This document shows, in pieces, positions 17,951 to 26,685 of a DNA stretch of 64,000 nt. This stretch comes from Flavobacteriaceae bacterium (lineage in GTDB: Bacteria; Bacteroidota; Bacteroidia; Flavobacteriales; Flavobacteriaceae): assembly GCA_013373635.1 (NCBI GenBank), contig JABXHN010000003.1, positions 248,001 to 312,000 of the forward strand, written 5' to 3'. The position numbers and the translations under genes were made by a program. How positions within the stretch are numbered: the stretch's first letter is position 1; each line of letters starts with the position of its first letter. A model generated the notes under the pieces. The model had not been told where the DNA came from. It worked only from the letters and a program-made list of their open reading frames with translations, and made no database searches.

Positions 17951-19375
17951 ATGGAATGCATCAGTGTTTTTGATATGCTCAAAGTGAGTATTGGTCCCTC
18001 GAGTTCTCATACCTTAGGGCCTTGGAGAGCTTGTGAGCAATACCTTGTAGAACTTTGTTCGAAACATTCCCTAAATCAAATCAAATCCATAAGAGTTCAT
18101 CTTTACGGTTCGCTTTCATTAACTGGTAAAGGTCATGCTACCGATAAAGCAATTATGCTAGGGCTCAGTGGAAAAGACCCTGAAACAATCAGTTCACAAG
18201 ACATCCAACAAACTCTTGATTACATATCAAAAAATAAGAGAATTATCCTTAGTGGAATCCGTGAAATTGATTTTGATCCTGAAGTTCAAATCGATTTTAG
18301 AAATAAATTTCTAAACTACCACCCCAATGGAATTCGATTCATCTCCCTACTCGACAGCGGTGAAGAGTTTGTAAAAACCTATTACTCTATAGGTGGTGGA
18401 TTTATCATTGAAAAGGGGGAAAAGAAAACTGTTGAAGTAGCGCAATTTAAAAGTGTCTTCCCCTTCCCTATTCATACAGGTGGAGACTTGCTCAAACACT
18501 GTAAAAACAATCAAATGAGTGTGGATGAAGTCGTGTGGAGTAACGAGCTTGCTCTTCGTTCTGCAGATGAAATCGATGCTAAGCTTCAACAGGTTTGGGA
18601 TACCATGCTCGGAGCTATGTACGAAGGATGTCACAGTGAAGGGATTCTTCCTGGAGGATTGAATGTCAAAAGAAGGGCCTTTGATTTACACTCCAAACTC
18701 ATTGGAGAACATCCCTACTCTAATCCCCAGCAATGGATTGAATCCATTCGTAAAACAGAAGTGAAGTTTAAAGAAATTCTCAAGTGGGTTAGCTGTTTTG
18801 CTCTCAGTGTCAATGAAGTAAACGCTGCGATGGGTAGAGTTGTCACTGCTCCTACCAATGGATCTGCTGGAGTCATACCTGCAGTTCTCATGTACTACAT
18901 TGTTATTGAAAATCACAAAGCGAGTTTTAATAAAATCAAAAAATTCTTATTAGTGGCCGGTGAAATCGGTAGTATCTTCAAAAAAGGAGCTACGATTTCA
19001 GCTGCACTTGGAGGCTGCCAAGCTGAAATAGGTGTTTCTTCTGCAATGGCTGCCGCTGGATTAACCGCGGTTGTGGGAGGTACTCCAAAACAAATTTTAA
19101 CTTCTGCAGAAATTGCCATGGAACATCATTTAGGACTAACCTGTGATCCTGTAGGTGGACTGGTTCAAATTCCTTGTATTGAACGCAACTCTATGGGTGC
19201 TATTAAAGCGATAAGTGCCTCCACCCTAGCCTTGGAAACCGATGTCGATTCTATAAAAGTCACGTTGGACAAGGTCGTTTCAACCATGTGGGCTACTTCC
19301 AAAGACATGAACACCAATTACAAAGAAACATCTACTGGAGGTCTTGCCGTTAGTGTTGGTTTTTCAGATTGTTAA
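17951..19375 (+). CDS. sdaA: L-serine ammonia-lyase (iron-sulfur type)
   Basis: 474 aa from the ATG at 17951; an earlier ATG at 17891 would add 20 residues not typical of the family. The single chain holds both domains: [22 protein letters not shown] at the N-terminus and the catalytic domain with [13 protein letters not shown]. The [4Fe-4S] cysteines are visible in [14 protein letters not shown] and IPCIERNS. It deaminates serine to pyruvate and ammonia in the cytoplasm. Possible -7 boxes are TATTTTTA at 17921-17928 and TACCTTTA at 17933-17940. Confidence 0.93.
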   Translation: MECISVFDMLKVSIGPSSSHTLGPWRACEQYLVELCSKHSLNQIKSIRVHLYGSLSLTGKGHATDKAIMLGLSGKDPETISSQDIQQTLDYISKNKRIILSGIREIDFDPEVQIDFRNKFLNYHPNGIRFISLLDSGEEFVKTYYSIGGGFIIEKGEKKTVEVAQFKSVFPFPIHTGGDLLKHCKNNQMSVDEVVWSNELALRSADEIDAKLQQVWDTMLGAMYEGCHSEGILPGGLNVKRRAFDLHSKLIGEHPYSNPQQWIESIRKTEVKFKEILKWVSCFALSVNEVNAAMGRVVTAPTNGSAGVIPAVLMYYIVIENHKASFNKIKKFLLVAGEIGSIFKKGATISAALGGCQAEIGVSSAMAAAGLTAVVGGTPKQILTSAEIAMEHHLGLTCDPVGGLVQIPCIERNSMGAIKAISASTLALETDVDSIKVTLDKVVSTMWATSKDMNTNYKETSTGGLAVSVGFSDC

Positions 19376-19386
19376 CACCATTGATT

Positions 19387-19854
19387 ATGAACTATACTTT
19401 TATTCTAATAGGACTTTTATTGATAACATTTTCGAATGCACAACAAACAGAACATTCAGTGATCGATCAAAAAATAAAAGCCTTTTTTGATGATTTTCAT
19501 CAAAAAGACAGTACCAAGCTTAAAACTTATTTCGAAGGGACTGCAACACTACAATCAGTAATTAAAACCAAGGAAGGCACCACCAAAGTGGTTGATGAAA
19601 GTATTTCAAAATTTATCAGCTCCATTGGTTCAATACCTGATAGTATTCATTTTGAAGAACGAATCTTTAAGGCAACCATAACGATTGACAAAGGACTCGC
19701 CCATGCCTTTGTTCCTTATCAGTTTTATGTCAATGAGAAATTGAGTCATTGTGGTGTAAATTCCTTTATATTTGCTCTAGTTGAAGATCGGTGGTTAATT
19801 AGCAATATCATCGATACTCGAACCAGAGATGAATGTGACAACTCATCCAATTGA
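19387..19854 (+). CDS. Secreted NTF2-like (SnoaL-type) protein
   Basis: 155 aa from the ATG at 19387, giving the signal peptide [19 protein letters not shown]. The mature part has the cone-shaped NTF2 pattern: helices with [19 protein letters not shown], then strands ending in [25 protein letters not shown]. Such proteins may be enzymes or ligand-binding domains; no active site can be assigned. It begins 11 bases after sdaA and is probably co-transcribed with it. Confidence 0.75.
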   Translation: MNYTFILIGLLLITFSNAQQTEHSVIDQKIKAFFDDFHQKDSTKLKTYFEGTATLQSVIKTKEGTTKVVDESISKFISSIGSIPDSIHFEERIFKATITIDKGLAHAFVPYQFYVNEKLSHCGVNSFIFALVEDRWLISNIIDTRTRDECDNSSN

Positions 19855-19880
19855 GCTTTTACAGGCTTTTTGTACTTTTA
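19851..19880 (+). promoter_or_regulatory. Promoter of panB
   Basis: TTG at 19851-19853, 19 bases, then TACTTTTA at 19873-19880 (one base off TAnnTTTG). Spacing equals that of the SRP RNA promoter. It partly overlaps the end of the NTF2-like gene and predicts a 13-base leader to the panB ATG at 19898. Confidence 0.5.
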
Positions 19881-19897
19881 CAACTCAAAACTCAGCT

Positions 19898-20716
19898 ATG
19901 TCGACAGCAAAAAAAGAATTTAAACGCGTTACTGTAAAGTCCCTAGTGGATATGAAACAGCAGGGGGAAAAAATCTCCATGCTAACAGCCTACGATTATT
20001 CGATGGCAAAAATTGTAGATAACGCTAAAGTAGATGTGATTTTAGTGGGCGATTCTGCCTCCAATACAATGGCAGGTCACGAAACCACTTTACCTATAAC
20101 GCTTGATCAAATGATCTATCACGCTCAATCTGTGATAAGAGCCATTGAGAGAGCATTAGTAGTTGTTGACATTCCTTTTGGGAGTTATCAATCCGATCCT
20201 AAAGAAGCGTTGAAATCTGCAATTCGAATCATGAAAGAATCAGGTGCTCATGCCGTAAAACTAGAAGGTGGAAAAGACATTAAAGATTCTGTAAAAAGAA
20301 TTATTAGAGCTGGGATTCCTGTTATGGGTCATTTGGGACTCACCCCACAATCTATCTATAAGTTTGGGACCTATTCGGTTCGCGCAAAGGAGGAGGCGGA
20401 AGCTGATCAATTAAAAAAAGATGCCAAACTACTCGAAGAATTGGGTTGTTTTGCTATCGTATTAGAGAAGATTCCTGCAAGTTTAGCTACAGAAATAGCC
20501 AAGAGTGTGAGTATTCCAATTATCGGTATTGGAGCTGGAAATGGAGTTGATGGACAAGTTTTAGTCATTCACGATCTTTTGGGAATGACTCATGAATTCA
20601 ATCCTAGATTCCTCAGAAGGTATATGAATCTCTACGAAGAAATGTCAACTGCCATCAAGCAGTATGTCACTGACGTCAAGTCTAAAGATTTCCCTAATCA
20701 AGACGAACAATACTAA
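19898..20716 (+). CDS. panB: 3-Methyl-2-oxobutanoate hydroxymethyltransferase
   Basis: 272 aa from the ATG at 19898; an upstream ATG at 19829 lies inside the previous gene and in front of the promoter. Family motifs are [22 protein letters not shown] (metal-binding Asp), [17 protein letters not shown] (lysine) and GHLGLTPQ. PanB adds a hydroxymethyl group from methylene-THF to 2-oxoisovalerate in pantothenate synthesis. panC and panD are not nearby; the RluA-type gene follows after 8 bases. Confidence 0.95.
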   Translation: MSTAKKEFKRVTVKSLVDMKQQGEKISMLTAYDYSMAKIVDNAKVDVILVGDSASNTMAGHETTLPITLDQMIYHAQSVIRAIERALVVVDIPFGSYQSDPKEALKSAIRIMKESGAHAVKLEGGKDIKDSVKRIIRAGIPVMGHLGLTPQSIYKFGTYSVRAKEEAEADQLKKDAKLLEELGCFAIVLEKIPASLATEIAKSVSIPIIGIGAGNGVDGQVLVIHDLLGMTHEFNPRFLRRYMNLYEEMSTAIKQYVTDVKSKDFPNQDEQY

Positions 20717-20724
20717 TAGAACTC

Positions 20725-21426
20725 TTGCTTCAAACTACCAAGACAACCGTTGATTCGATTCAAATACTCTACGAGGACAACCACCTTTTTATAGTAAATA
20801 AAAGAGCAGGTGATCTTGTACAAGGAGATCAAACTGGGGATGCTCCACTGAGTGAACTCATCAAAGACTTTATAAAAAAGAGAGATCATAAACCAGGAGC
20901 TGTCTACCTAGGAGTTCCACATCGATTGGATCGACCGACTACCGGCATTGTCGTATTTGCTAAGACTTCAAAAGCCTTGACACGATTAAACAAAATGTTT
21001 GCTGAAAAGGAATCTCAAAAAACCTATTGGGCCATCGTCAAAAACAAACCTCAAAAAAAAAGTGCTAGTCTGATTCACTTTTTAGTTAGGAATCCAAAAC
21101 AAAACAAATCCTATGCACATGACAAGGAGGTAAAAGATTCTAAAAAAGCTTCACTTGATTATCAATTGATAAAGTCATTTGATCGATTTTACCTCTTAGA
21201 AATTGACTTACACACAGGTAGACATCATCAAATACGAGCTCAACTCTCAAAAATTGGATGTCCTATTAAAGGTGATTTAAAATACGGTTTTCCTAGATCA
21301 AACCAAGATAACAGTATTCATCTTCACGCTCGGAAACTAGTCTTTATGCATCCAGTAAAAAAAGAACAACTGACGATCGTTGCTCCTGCACCAACACATG
21401 ATCCTCTTTGGAGGTTATGTGATTAA
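20725..21426 (+). CDS. RluA-family pseudouridine synthase
   Basis: 233 aa from a TTG at 20725; there is no ATG between the panB stop and the conserved region ILYEDNHLFIVNKRAGDLVQ. The catalytic-Asp motif is VPHRLDRPTTGIVVFAKT, and ETLHTGRHHQIRAQL-like sequence (DLHTGRHHQIRAQL) is near residue 155. There is no N-terminal S4 domain. It modifies uridines in rRNA or tRNA; the target is not known. Its stop abuts the stop of the next, convergent gene in TAATTA. Confidence 0.88.
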   Translation: MLQTTKTTVDSIQILYEDNHLFIVNKRAGDLVQGDQTGDAPLSELIKDFIKKRDHKPGAVYLGVPHRLDRPTTGIVVFAKTSKALTRLNKMFAEKESQKTYWAIVKNKPQKKSASLIHFLVRNPKQNKSYAHDKEVKDSKKASLDYQLIKSFDRFYLLEIDLHTGRHHQIRAQLSKIGCPIKGDLKYGFPRSNQDNSIHLHARKLVFMHPVKKEQLTIVAPAPTHDPLWRLCD

Positions 21427-22971
21427 TTATCTGTTGATTACTTTCGATTTTTCTTTGATGACTCTAGCGATTGGTTTGTTGTCTAGGTGACTTTCAAGCC
21501 AGGATAAAATATCGAGATACAAAAAGGCTCTCTTTTCGTAGGGGTGATCTTCGTATTTCTTTAAATCCTCGTACAATTCCTTAAATGCCGACTTTAAATC
21601 CGATGGATAGATGTCCCCCAGTTTTCTCAAAAATTTAATAATCTCTTTTTGTACTGCCTGTAAATCATTCATTTTCAACAAAAACTTATAGGTGCTTTTG
21701 AGTTGCACCTCTAAATGATAATCCATACCTGCCTCATAATGAGCTACTAAACTCAATAATCGAGAGAAACACATCAAATCTTCTCTCATTTTTAAGGTCT
21801 TGTTATTGATGATAAATTTGAGATAGTGAATACTGCTTTTGTAATCCCCTACTCCAAAATACAAACTGGCTATTTTGTAATAGAGCACCATGATGTGGTG
21901 CTGATCAATTCGATCTTTGTGCTCTGAGATACCCTTGTTGATCTTATCAACTAAATAAAGCGCTTCCTCAAAAGATCCATCGATAAAATACTGATTGAGT
22001 TTATGGGCATTTAAATACAAAAAACTCAAGGACAACAAATTGTCATTTTGAGGTATGGATCCTTTGTCAATTTCGAGTTCCAATTTTGATAACACCTCTT
22101 TAAACTGACTGCTGTATTTAAGAAAGAACAATGATTCTAATAAATAGTTATTCCCCTTCAAATAAAAGACTGGATTGAGGCGAATCATCTCCGGATTGTC
22201 GTAAAATAAGTTGACGAGCTTAGCAGCGTATTTATAAGATGACAAAAAATCTTGAGTCAAGAAAGAATACCAAAGAAATGCCTTGTAATACCATAACTTT
22301 TCTCTGAATCCAAGCTGATCTAATTGCACTTTTGGCAAGTGCTTCTTAAAGTATACCTCTACTTTTTTTAGTTCTTCATCGGAACGGACATATCCAAATT
22401 TGAGCATCATCCCATAGAGTTGCAGTGATAAATTTGAAAGTTTACTGGCCAATAAATTGTCTTTAGACAAAAGCTCTGATTCATTTGAAAGCTCATCAGC
22501 TCGTTCGGGTATAGATCTGGTAATATATTGTGTTTCAATGACTTTCTCTAATTCTACAATTTCAAATGCAATACTTTTTTCTTGATGAGAATTTGCCAAA
22601 CTCTTTGCCTTTTCTAAAATTTTAAGACTCTGTTTATAAAGCCCTTTGTGATAGAGTATGGTAGCAAAATCCAACTGTTCTCTGAGCTGTATTCTCACAT
22701 TTTGATTCACAGGATTTAATCGAAGACTGATTAAAATTTGTTTGTAGAGATGCGCTTTTAGGTTAGATAACTGAGCTTTTTTTACAATCCCGCTCTTTAA
22801 AATCACCTCCTCATCATACTGAGACATCTTGTCTAAAAGGTTAAAAAGAGCAATAAACTTTGAGTCCGTATTAACCCCTAAACGTCCAGCATAGAGCTTG
22901 AATTGTCTCTTTTCTGATTTGGACAGTGATTTAACTAAAACAAACAAAGAATCTTTATGTGTATTTGTCAT
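21427..22971 (-). CDS. Conserved alpha-helical protein of unknown function
   Basis: 514 aa, rich in Lys, Leu and Tyr, with no signal peptide or membrane segment. The N-terminal region has SLSKSEKRQFKLYAGRLG, and the body is a succession of paired helices (for example ILEKAKSLANSHQEKSIAFEIVELEKVI), which suggests a TPR-like alpha-solenoid. I recall similar proteins as conserved hypotheticals in Bacteroidota, but no function. It stands alone, divergent from leuA. A near -7 box (TATTTTTT) lies three bases before the ATG. Confidence 0.7.
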   Translation of the reverse strand: MTNTHKDSLFVLVKSLSKSEKRQFKLYAGRLGVNTDSKFIALFNLLDKMSQYDEEVILKSGIVKKAQLSNLKAHLYKQILISLRLNPVNQNVRIQLREQLDFATILYHKGLYKQSLKILEKAKSLANSHQEKSIAFEIVELEKVIETQYITRSIPERADELSNESELLSKDNLLASKLSNLSLQLYGMMLKFGYVRSDEELKKVEVYFKKHLPKVQLDQLGFREKLWYYKAFLWYSFLTQDFLSSYKYAAKLVNLFYDNPEMIRLNPVFYLKGNNYLLESLFFLKYSSQFKEVLSKLELEIDKGSIPQNDNLLSLSFLYLNAHKLNQYFIDGSFEEALYLVDKINKGISEHKDRIDQHHIMVLYYKIASLYFGVGDYKSSIHYLKFIINNKTLKMREDLMCFSRLLSLVAHYEAGMDYHLEVQLKSTYKFLLKMNDLQAVQKEIIKFLRKLGDIYPSDLKSAFKELYEDLKKYEDHPYEKRAFLYLDILSWLESHLDNKPIARVIKEKSKVINR

Positions 22972-23116
22972 CGTAAAAAATAGTTCCTAACTTGCTAAAT
23001 ATTAAAGCTGTAATGCATTTGAAACTAGAATAAGCATTGTAATAATTTGCGACCCATGGGTGATTATTCAACTGCTTGTACTATTTTCGTTTATTATTCA
23101 AAACTAATGAAATATA

Positions 23117-24277
23117 ATGAGTAAAGAGCAGGTATATATTTTTGACACCACTTTAAGAGATGGAGAACAGGTTCCAGGTTGTAAATTAGACACCAAACAA
23201 AAGCTTGAAATTGCTGCCCGTCTTGACGAGTTGGGAGTAGACATCATTGAAGCTGGATTTCCAGTTTCTAGTCCTGGTGATTTTCACTCTGTAGAATTAA
23301 TTTCAAAATTAGTCAAAAACGCATCTGTTTGTGGATTGACTAGAGCCGTTAAAAAGGATATTGAAGTTGCTGCAGAAGCTTTAAAACACGCCAAAAGACC
23401 TCGTATACATACAGGAATTGGAACTTCTGATTCTCATATCAAACACAAATTTAACTCCACAAGAGAAGAAATCATCGAAAGAGCGGTTGCAGCAGTAAAG
23501 TATGCAAAAAGCTTTGTCGAAGATATTGAATTCTACGCTGAAGATGCCGGTAGAACCGACAACGAATTCCTAGCTAGAGTTTGTGAAGAAGTAATTAAGG
23601 CTGGAGCTACGGTATTAAATATTCCAGACACTACTGGTTATTGCTTACCTCATGAATACGGAGCTAAAATCAAATATTTAAAAGAAAATGTTACTGGTAT
23701 TGACAAAGCAGTATTGTCTTGTCACTGTCACAACGACTTGGGACTTGCTACTGCAAATTCAATAGAAGGGGTCATCAATGGAGCACGTCAAATCGAATGT
23801 ACCATCAACGGTATTGGAGAACGCGCTGGAAATACTTCTTTAGAGGAAGTGGTAATGATTATGAGACAACATCCCTATCTCAATTTAGACACCAACATCA
23901 ATTCAAAATTATTGTACAGCACCTCACAAATGGTATCTCACAATATGGGAATGATTGTACAACCTAACAAAGCAATTGTTGGAGCTAATGCATTTGCTCA
24001 CTCTTCAGGAATTCACCAAGACGGTGTGATAAAAAACCGTGAAACTTATGAGATTATCGATCCTCATGATGTGGGAGTTACTGAATCTTCAATTGTTCTT
24101 ACGGCTCGTTCAGGACGTGCTGCTTTAGCCTACAGAGCGAAGATAGTTGGTTATGAACTTACTAAATTACAATTAGATGATGTTTATAAAGTCTTTTTAG
24201 AATACGCAGATCGCAAGAAAGAAGTACTCGACGAAGATATTCACGATATCATCAAAGACAGTAAGATCAACATTTAG
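23117..24277 (+). CDS. leuA: 2-Isopropylmalate synthase (short form)
   Basis: 386 aa. HMGL-like barrel with the metal/active-site motifs [10 protein letters not shown] near the N-terminus, [18 protein letters not shown] and the His pair in [23 protein letters not shown] lies in the linker. The C-terminal leucine-binding regulatory domain of long LeuA proteins is absent, as in other flavobacterial LeuA. It condenses acetyl-CoA with 2-oxoisovalerate. leuC and leuD are not adjacent; the next gene, one base away, is a LeuB-fold protein lacking the catalytic residues. Confidence 0.87.
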   Translation: MSKEQVYIFDTTLRDGEQVPGCKLDTKQKLEIAARLDELGVDIIEAGFPVSSPGDFHSVELISKLVKNASVCGLTRAVKKDIEVAAEALKHAKRPRIHTGIGTSDSHIKHKFNSTREEIIERAVAAVKYAKSFVEDIEFYAEDAGRTDNEFLARVCEEVIKAGATVLNIPDTTGYCLPHEYGAKIKYLKENVTGIDKAVLSCHCHNDLGLATANSIEGVINGARQIECTINGIGERAGNTSLEEVVMIMRQHPYLNLDTNINSKLLYSTSQMVSHNMGMIVQPNKAIVGANAFAHSSGIHQDGVIKNRETYEIIDPHDVGVTESSIVLTARSGRAALAYRAKIVGYELTKLQLDDVYKVFLEYADRKKEVLDEDIHDIIKDSKINI

Positions 24278-24278
24278 T

Positions 24279-25352
24279 ATGGATATCAATATCACCACCC
24301 TTTCTACTCCCGGAACGGGATCCGAAGTCTTACAACAGGCTTTAAAATGTTTAGATGCGATCAGTGAAAACTTCGATCACAATTTCACCTATACGCATCT
24401 CAGCAAACCATTAGAGGGTGGTAAGATAATTCTCAGCAATGAGGATATTCAACTGTTAAAAAGTTCTAATGCGGTTTTATCCAGTGTTAAAATCACAAGA
24501 AGATTTGAGCTTGAAAATCCTGAATTAAAGCATTTAACGCTGACTGATGCACTCGATTTATACGTGAGTATCAAAGCGACATTACCCTTAAAAAACTTAG
24601 GAGCACAGGGAGTTTTCAAAGAAGACTTAGCAGCCCTATATGAGTTTATTCTCTTTAAGGCCAACCCTACTCAAAAAGAACACTCAGCTTTAAAACTAGG
24701 TTTAGGACGTTATAAGTACTCTGAGAATCATATTGAAAAAATGATTCACTTAGCTTTTAGAACAGCTAAAAACAGAAAGAAAAAACTGACTCTTATCAAT
24801 CCTGATCACTTAGAAGATTCAAATTCTTATTGGCAGAACACTGTAAAGAGAATCGGACAGAGTTATCCATCGGTGAGTATTGAAATTATAAGTATTGCTA
24901 AGGCTGTCGAACAAATGTTGGTGAAGTCCAAAGAGTTTGACATTCTATTGAGCGATCACTTTTTGGGTGATATTCTCGCAGCTCAATCCAAAGTACTCAC
25001 AGGTACTGCTGCCCTATTACCAGAGGCGCACGACGGTATTCACTGTAATTTATTTGAGCCTTTAATCAGTATTCCTAAGGCCCTTGAATCAGACCGAACA
25101 AATCCTTTAGCTGCTATTTATGCTGCTACCTTGTTATTGTCGAGATTTGGTCTAAACGAAGAGGCTTTATCGATTATGAGAGCCATCCAATCGGCCATCA
25201 ACAATAATATGGTAGATTCTTCTTATCAGCTTACTGAAAATCACTCCTGCTCTACTATTGGAGATTATTTATCAGAAGCGATCAAAGATTCAGATGATGT
25301 CTACAATTTCAATATTGAAAATATTGGATTGGGAAGATCGACTATTATTTAG
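24279..25352 (+). CDS. LeuB-fold (3-isopropylmalate dehydrogenase-like) protein, probably catalytically inactive
   Basis: 357 aa, full length for isopropylmalate dehydrogenase. Family hallmarks remain: PGTGSE in place of GDGIGPE, LGRYKYSENHIEK...AFRTAKNRKKK, YWQNTVKRIG, FLGDIL, LTGTAALLP and NPLAAIYAATLLL. By my alignment to the Thermus enzyme the catalytic Lys185 becomes Asn174, Asp217 becomes Lys208 and Asp245 becomes Ala235; only Asp241 is kept (Asp231). The adenosine-binding HGSAPD loop and the REL..G substrate loop are gone. The intact frame and one-base coupling to leuA argue for a kept, non-dehydrogenase role. Confidence 0.75.
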   Translation: MDINITTLSTPGTGSEVLQQALKCLDAISENFDHNFTYTHLSKPLEGGKIILSNEDIQLLKSSNAVLSSVKITRRFELENPELKHLTLTDALDLYVSIKATLPLKNLGAQGVFKEDLAALYEFILFKANPTQKEHSALKLGLGRYKYSENHIEKMIHLAFRTAKNRKKKLTLINPDHLEDSNSYWQNTVKRIGQSYPSVSIEIISIAKAVEQMLVKSKEFDILLSDHFLGDILAAQSKVLTGTAALLPEAHDGIHCNLFEPLISIPKALESDRTNPLAAIYAATLLLSRFGLNEEALSIMRAIQSAINNNMVDSSYQLTENHSCSTIGDYLSEAIKDSDDVYNFNIENIGLGRSTII

Positions 25353-26560
25353 TCGTTGAGTAGACTTTTGATCTCCAGGTCAAATTCCTTTTTAAAGTCT
25401 TCGTAGGCCTTTCCTGTTGCTGGTCCATTAAATCCAGTGTGAATAGAATGAACTTTTCCAGATTTATCAATAATAATCATTGTTGGATAAGATCTTATTC
25501 CATCTAGCATCGGTAATTTTTCTTGAGCTAGTTGTGTGTCAGTACTTCCGTATTGAGCAAGTAAAACAGGATATGGAATCTCCAATTTATCAATCATTCT
25601 CTGAATTCTCATCATCGCTCGTTCTTCACTACGAGCACTTTCAAAACTAAGTCCAATAAAAGCTAAATCCTCAGTTGGATTCTCCTTGATATAGGATAGA
25701 AAGAACTTGGTTTCATCCAAGCAATTAGGACACCAGGTTCCCAATATTTGAACCACAACTACCTTGTCTTTAAATTGATCGTCACTTAAACTAACCATAT
25801 TCCCATCAGGGCTTTTAAAGCTAAAGTCGATTCGATCGTAGCCTTTATTTAATTTGGTGAGCTCTTTGGCTTCTGCTAATTGAAAGGAATCGTCTCGAAC
25901 CATCCAAAATTCGGTTACCGAATGACTTTCATAGTAGAGTTTCCCATAAATGGTATCTCCTTTTTTTTCAGCTCTAACTAAATATGGGTGTGCACCATCG
26001 AATGTCGAAAGCACAATTGAATCACCACTTACTATTCCAGATAAAAAGCGATTATCCCCGGAGTTTTTTCTAAAGGTACCTGAAACCTCATTTCCATTTT
26101 GAGAAAAGATTCCTAGTCCAGGATAAGGTTTTTCAGGTCTAAAAACAGTTTTGTAGTTACCACTGAGATCAAAATTTGCTTTTTTAGTCGATTCAAATTT
26201 AGGTGCCTTATTTAAATAGGCACTGAAAGGCGTTTCTCTTCCCGATTCTTCTTTGAGGTATCTTCCATCGAGACGACCTTCTCCAATTTGAGCTATAATT
26301 ACAGCATCAAAAGGTGGCATATCGATTCGAATTGAATCTCCAAGAATCTGAATTTCGTCATATATCAGTGTTTCTTTATCATTTTCCACCTTCATAATTA
26401 GCTGATCAGAGCTCTTTAACAACACAAATTTAAAAGGCAAGACGGAATTGTCAACTGTTATCATTTCCGCTCTATAAGTCCCCAATGTGGGTTCTATAGC
26501 TGAATTAGTACAGGAATAAAAAAGAATGATGCTAATAACTAAACTAAAATAGGCTCTCAT
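25349..26560 (-). CDS. TlpA-like thioredoxin-fold lipoprotein
   Basis: 403 aa. A lipoprotein signal peptide ends in FYSC (Cys 16). The first half is a beta-rich domain (SGNYKTVFRPEKPYPGLGIF, GNEVSGTFRKNSGDNRFLSG), and the second half is a TlpA/ResA-type thioredoxin domain with active site GTWCPNC near residue 275. It should act as a thiol-disulfide reductase at the cell envelope. Its stop overlaps that of the LeuB-like gene in TTAG. Confidence 0.82.
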   Translation of the reverse strand: MRAYFSLVISIILFYSCTNSAIEPTLGTYRAEMITVDNSVLPFKFVLLKSSDQLIMKVENDKETLIYDEIQILGDSIRIDMPPFDAVIIAQIGEGRLDGRYLKEESGRETPFSAYLNKAPKFESTKKANFDLSGNYKTVFRPEKPYPGLGIFSQNGNEVSGTFRKNSGDNRFLSGIVSGDSIVLSTFDGAHPYLVRAEKKGDTIYGKLYYESHSVTEFWMVRDDSFQLAEAKELTKLNKGYDRIDFSFKSPDGNMVSLSDDQFKDKVVVVQILGTWCPNCLDETKFFLSYIKENPTEDLAFIGLSFESARSEERAMMRIQRMIDKLEIPYPVLLAQYGSTDTQLAQEKLPMLDGIRSYPTMIIIDKSGKVHSIHTGFNGPATGKAYEDFKKEFDLEIKSLLND

Positions 26561-26577
26561 AGGTATATTTTTATACC

Positions 26578-26585
26578 CAAAGATA
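26578..26585 (-). promoter_or_regulatory. -7 promoter box of the TlpA-like gene
   Basis: TATCTTTG on the minus strand, an exact TAnnTTTG match. It predicts transcription from about 26573 and a 13-base leader. Confidence 0.5.
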
Positions 26586-26612
26586 AGAATCTATCACATA
26601 TCTATTTTTTAA

Positions 26613-26644
26613 TTTCTGTAGAGACTGGTCATTGCTTATATTTG
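26613..26644 (+). promoter_or_regulatory. Promoter of pheT
   Basis: TATATTTG at 26637-26644 is an exact -7 match, with a weak -33 (TTTC) about 20 bases upstream. The predicted leader is about 37 bases and contains the perfect 10-bp palindrome CGGATATCCG at 26659-26668. Confidence 0.55.
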
Positions 26645-26685
26645 TGCTTTGTAAATTTCGGATATCCGATCGTAGAATTACTCAA

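Noticed and set aside
22972-23116. Leucine leader peptide or T-box before leuA
   Set aside because: No short frame rich in Leu codons and no T-box motif or terminator hairpin is visible in the 145-base spacer.
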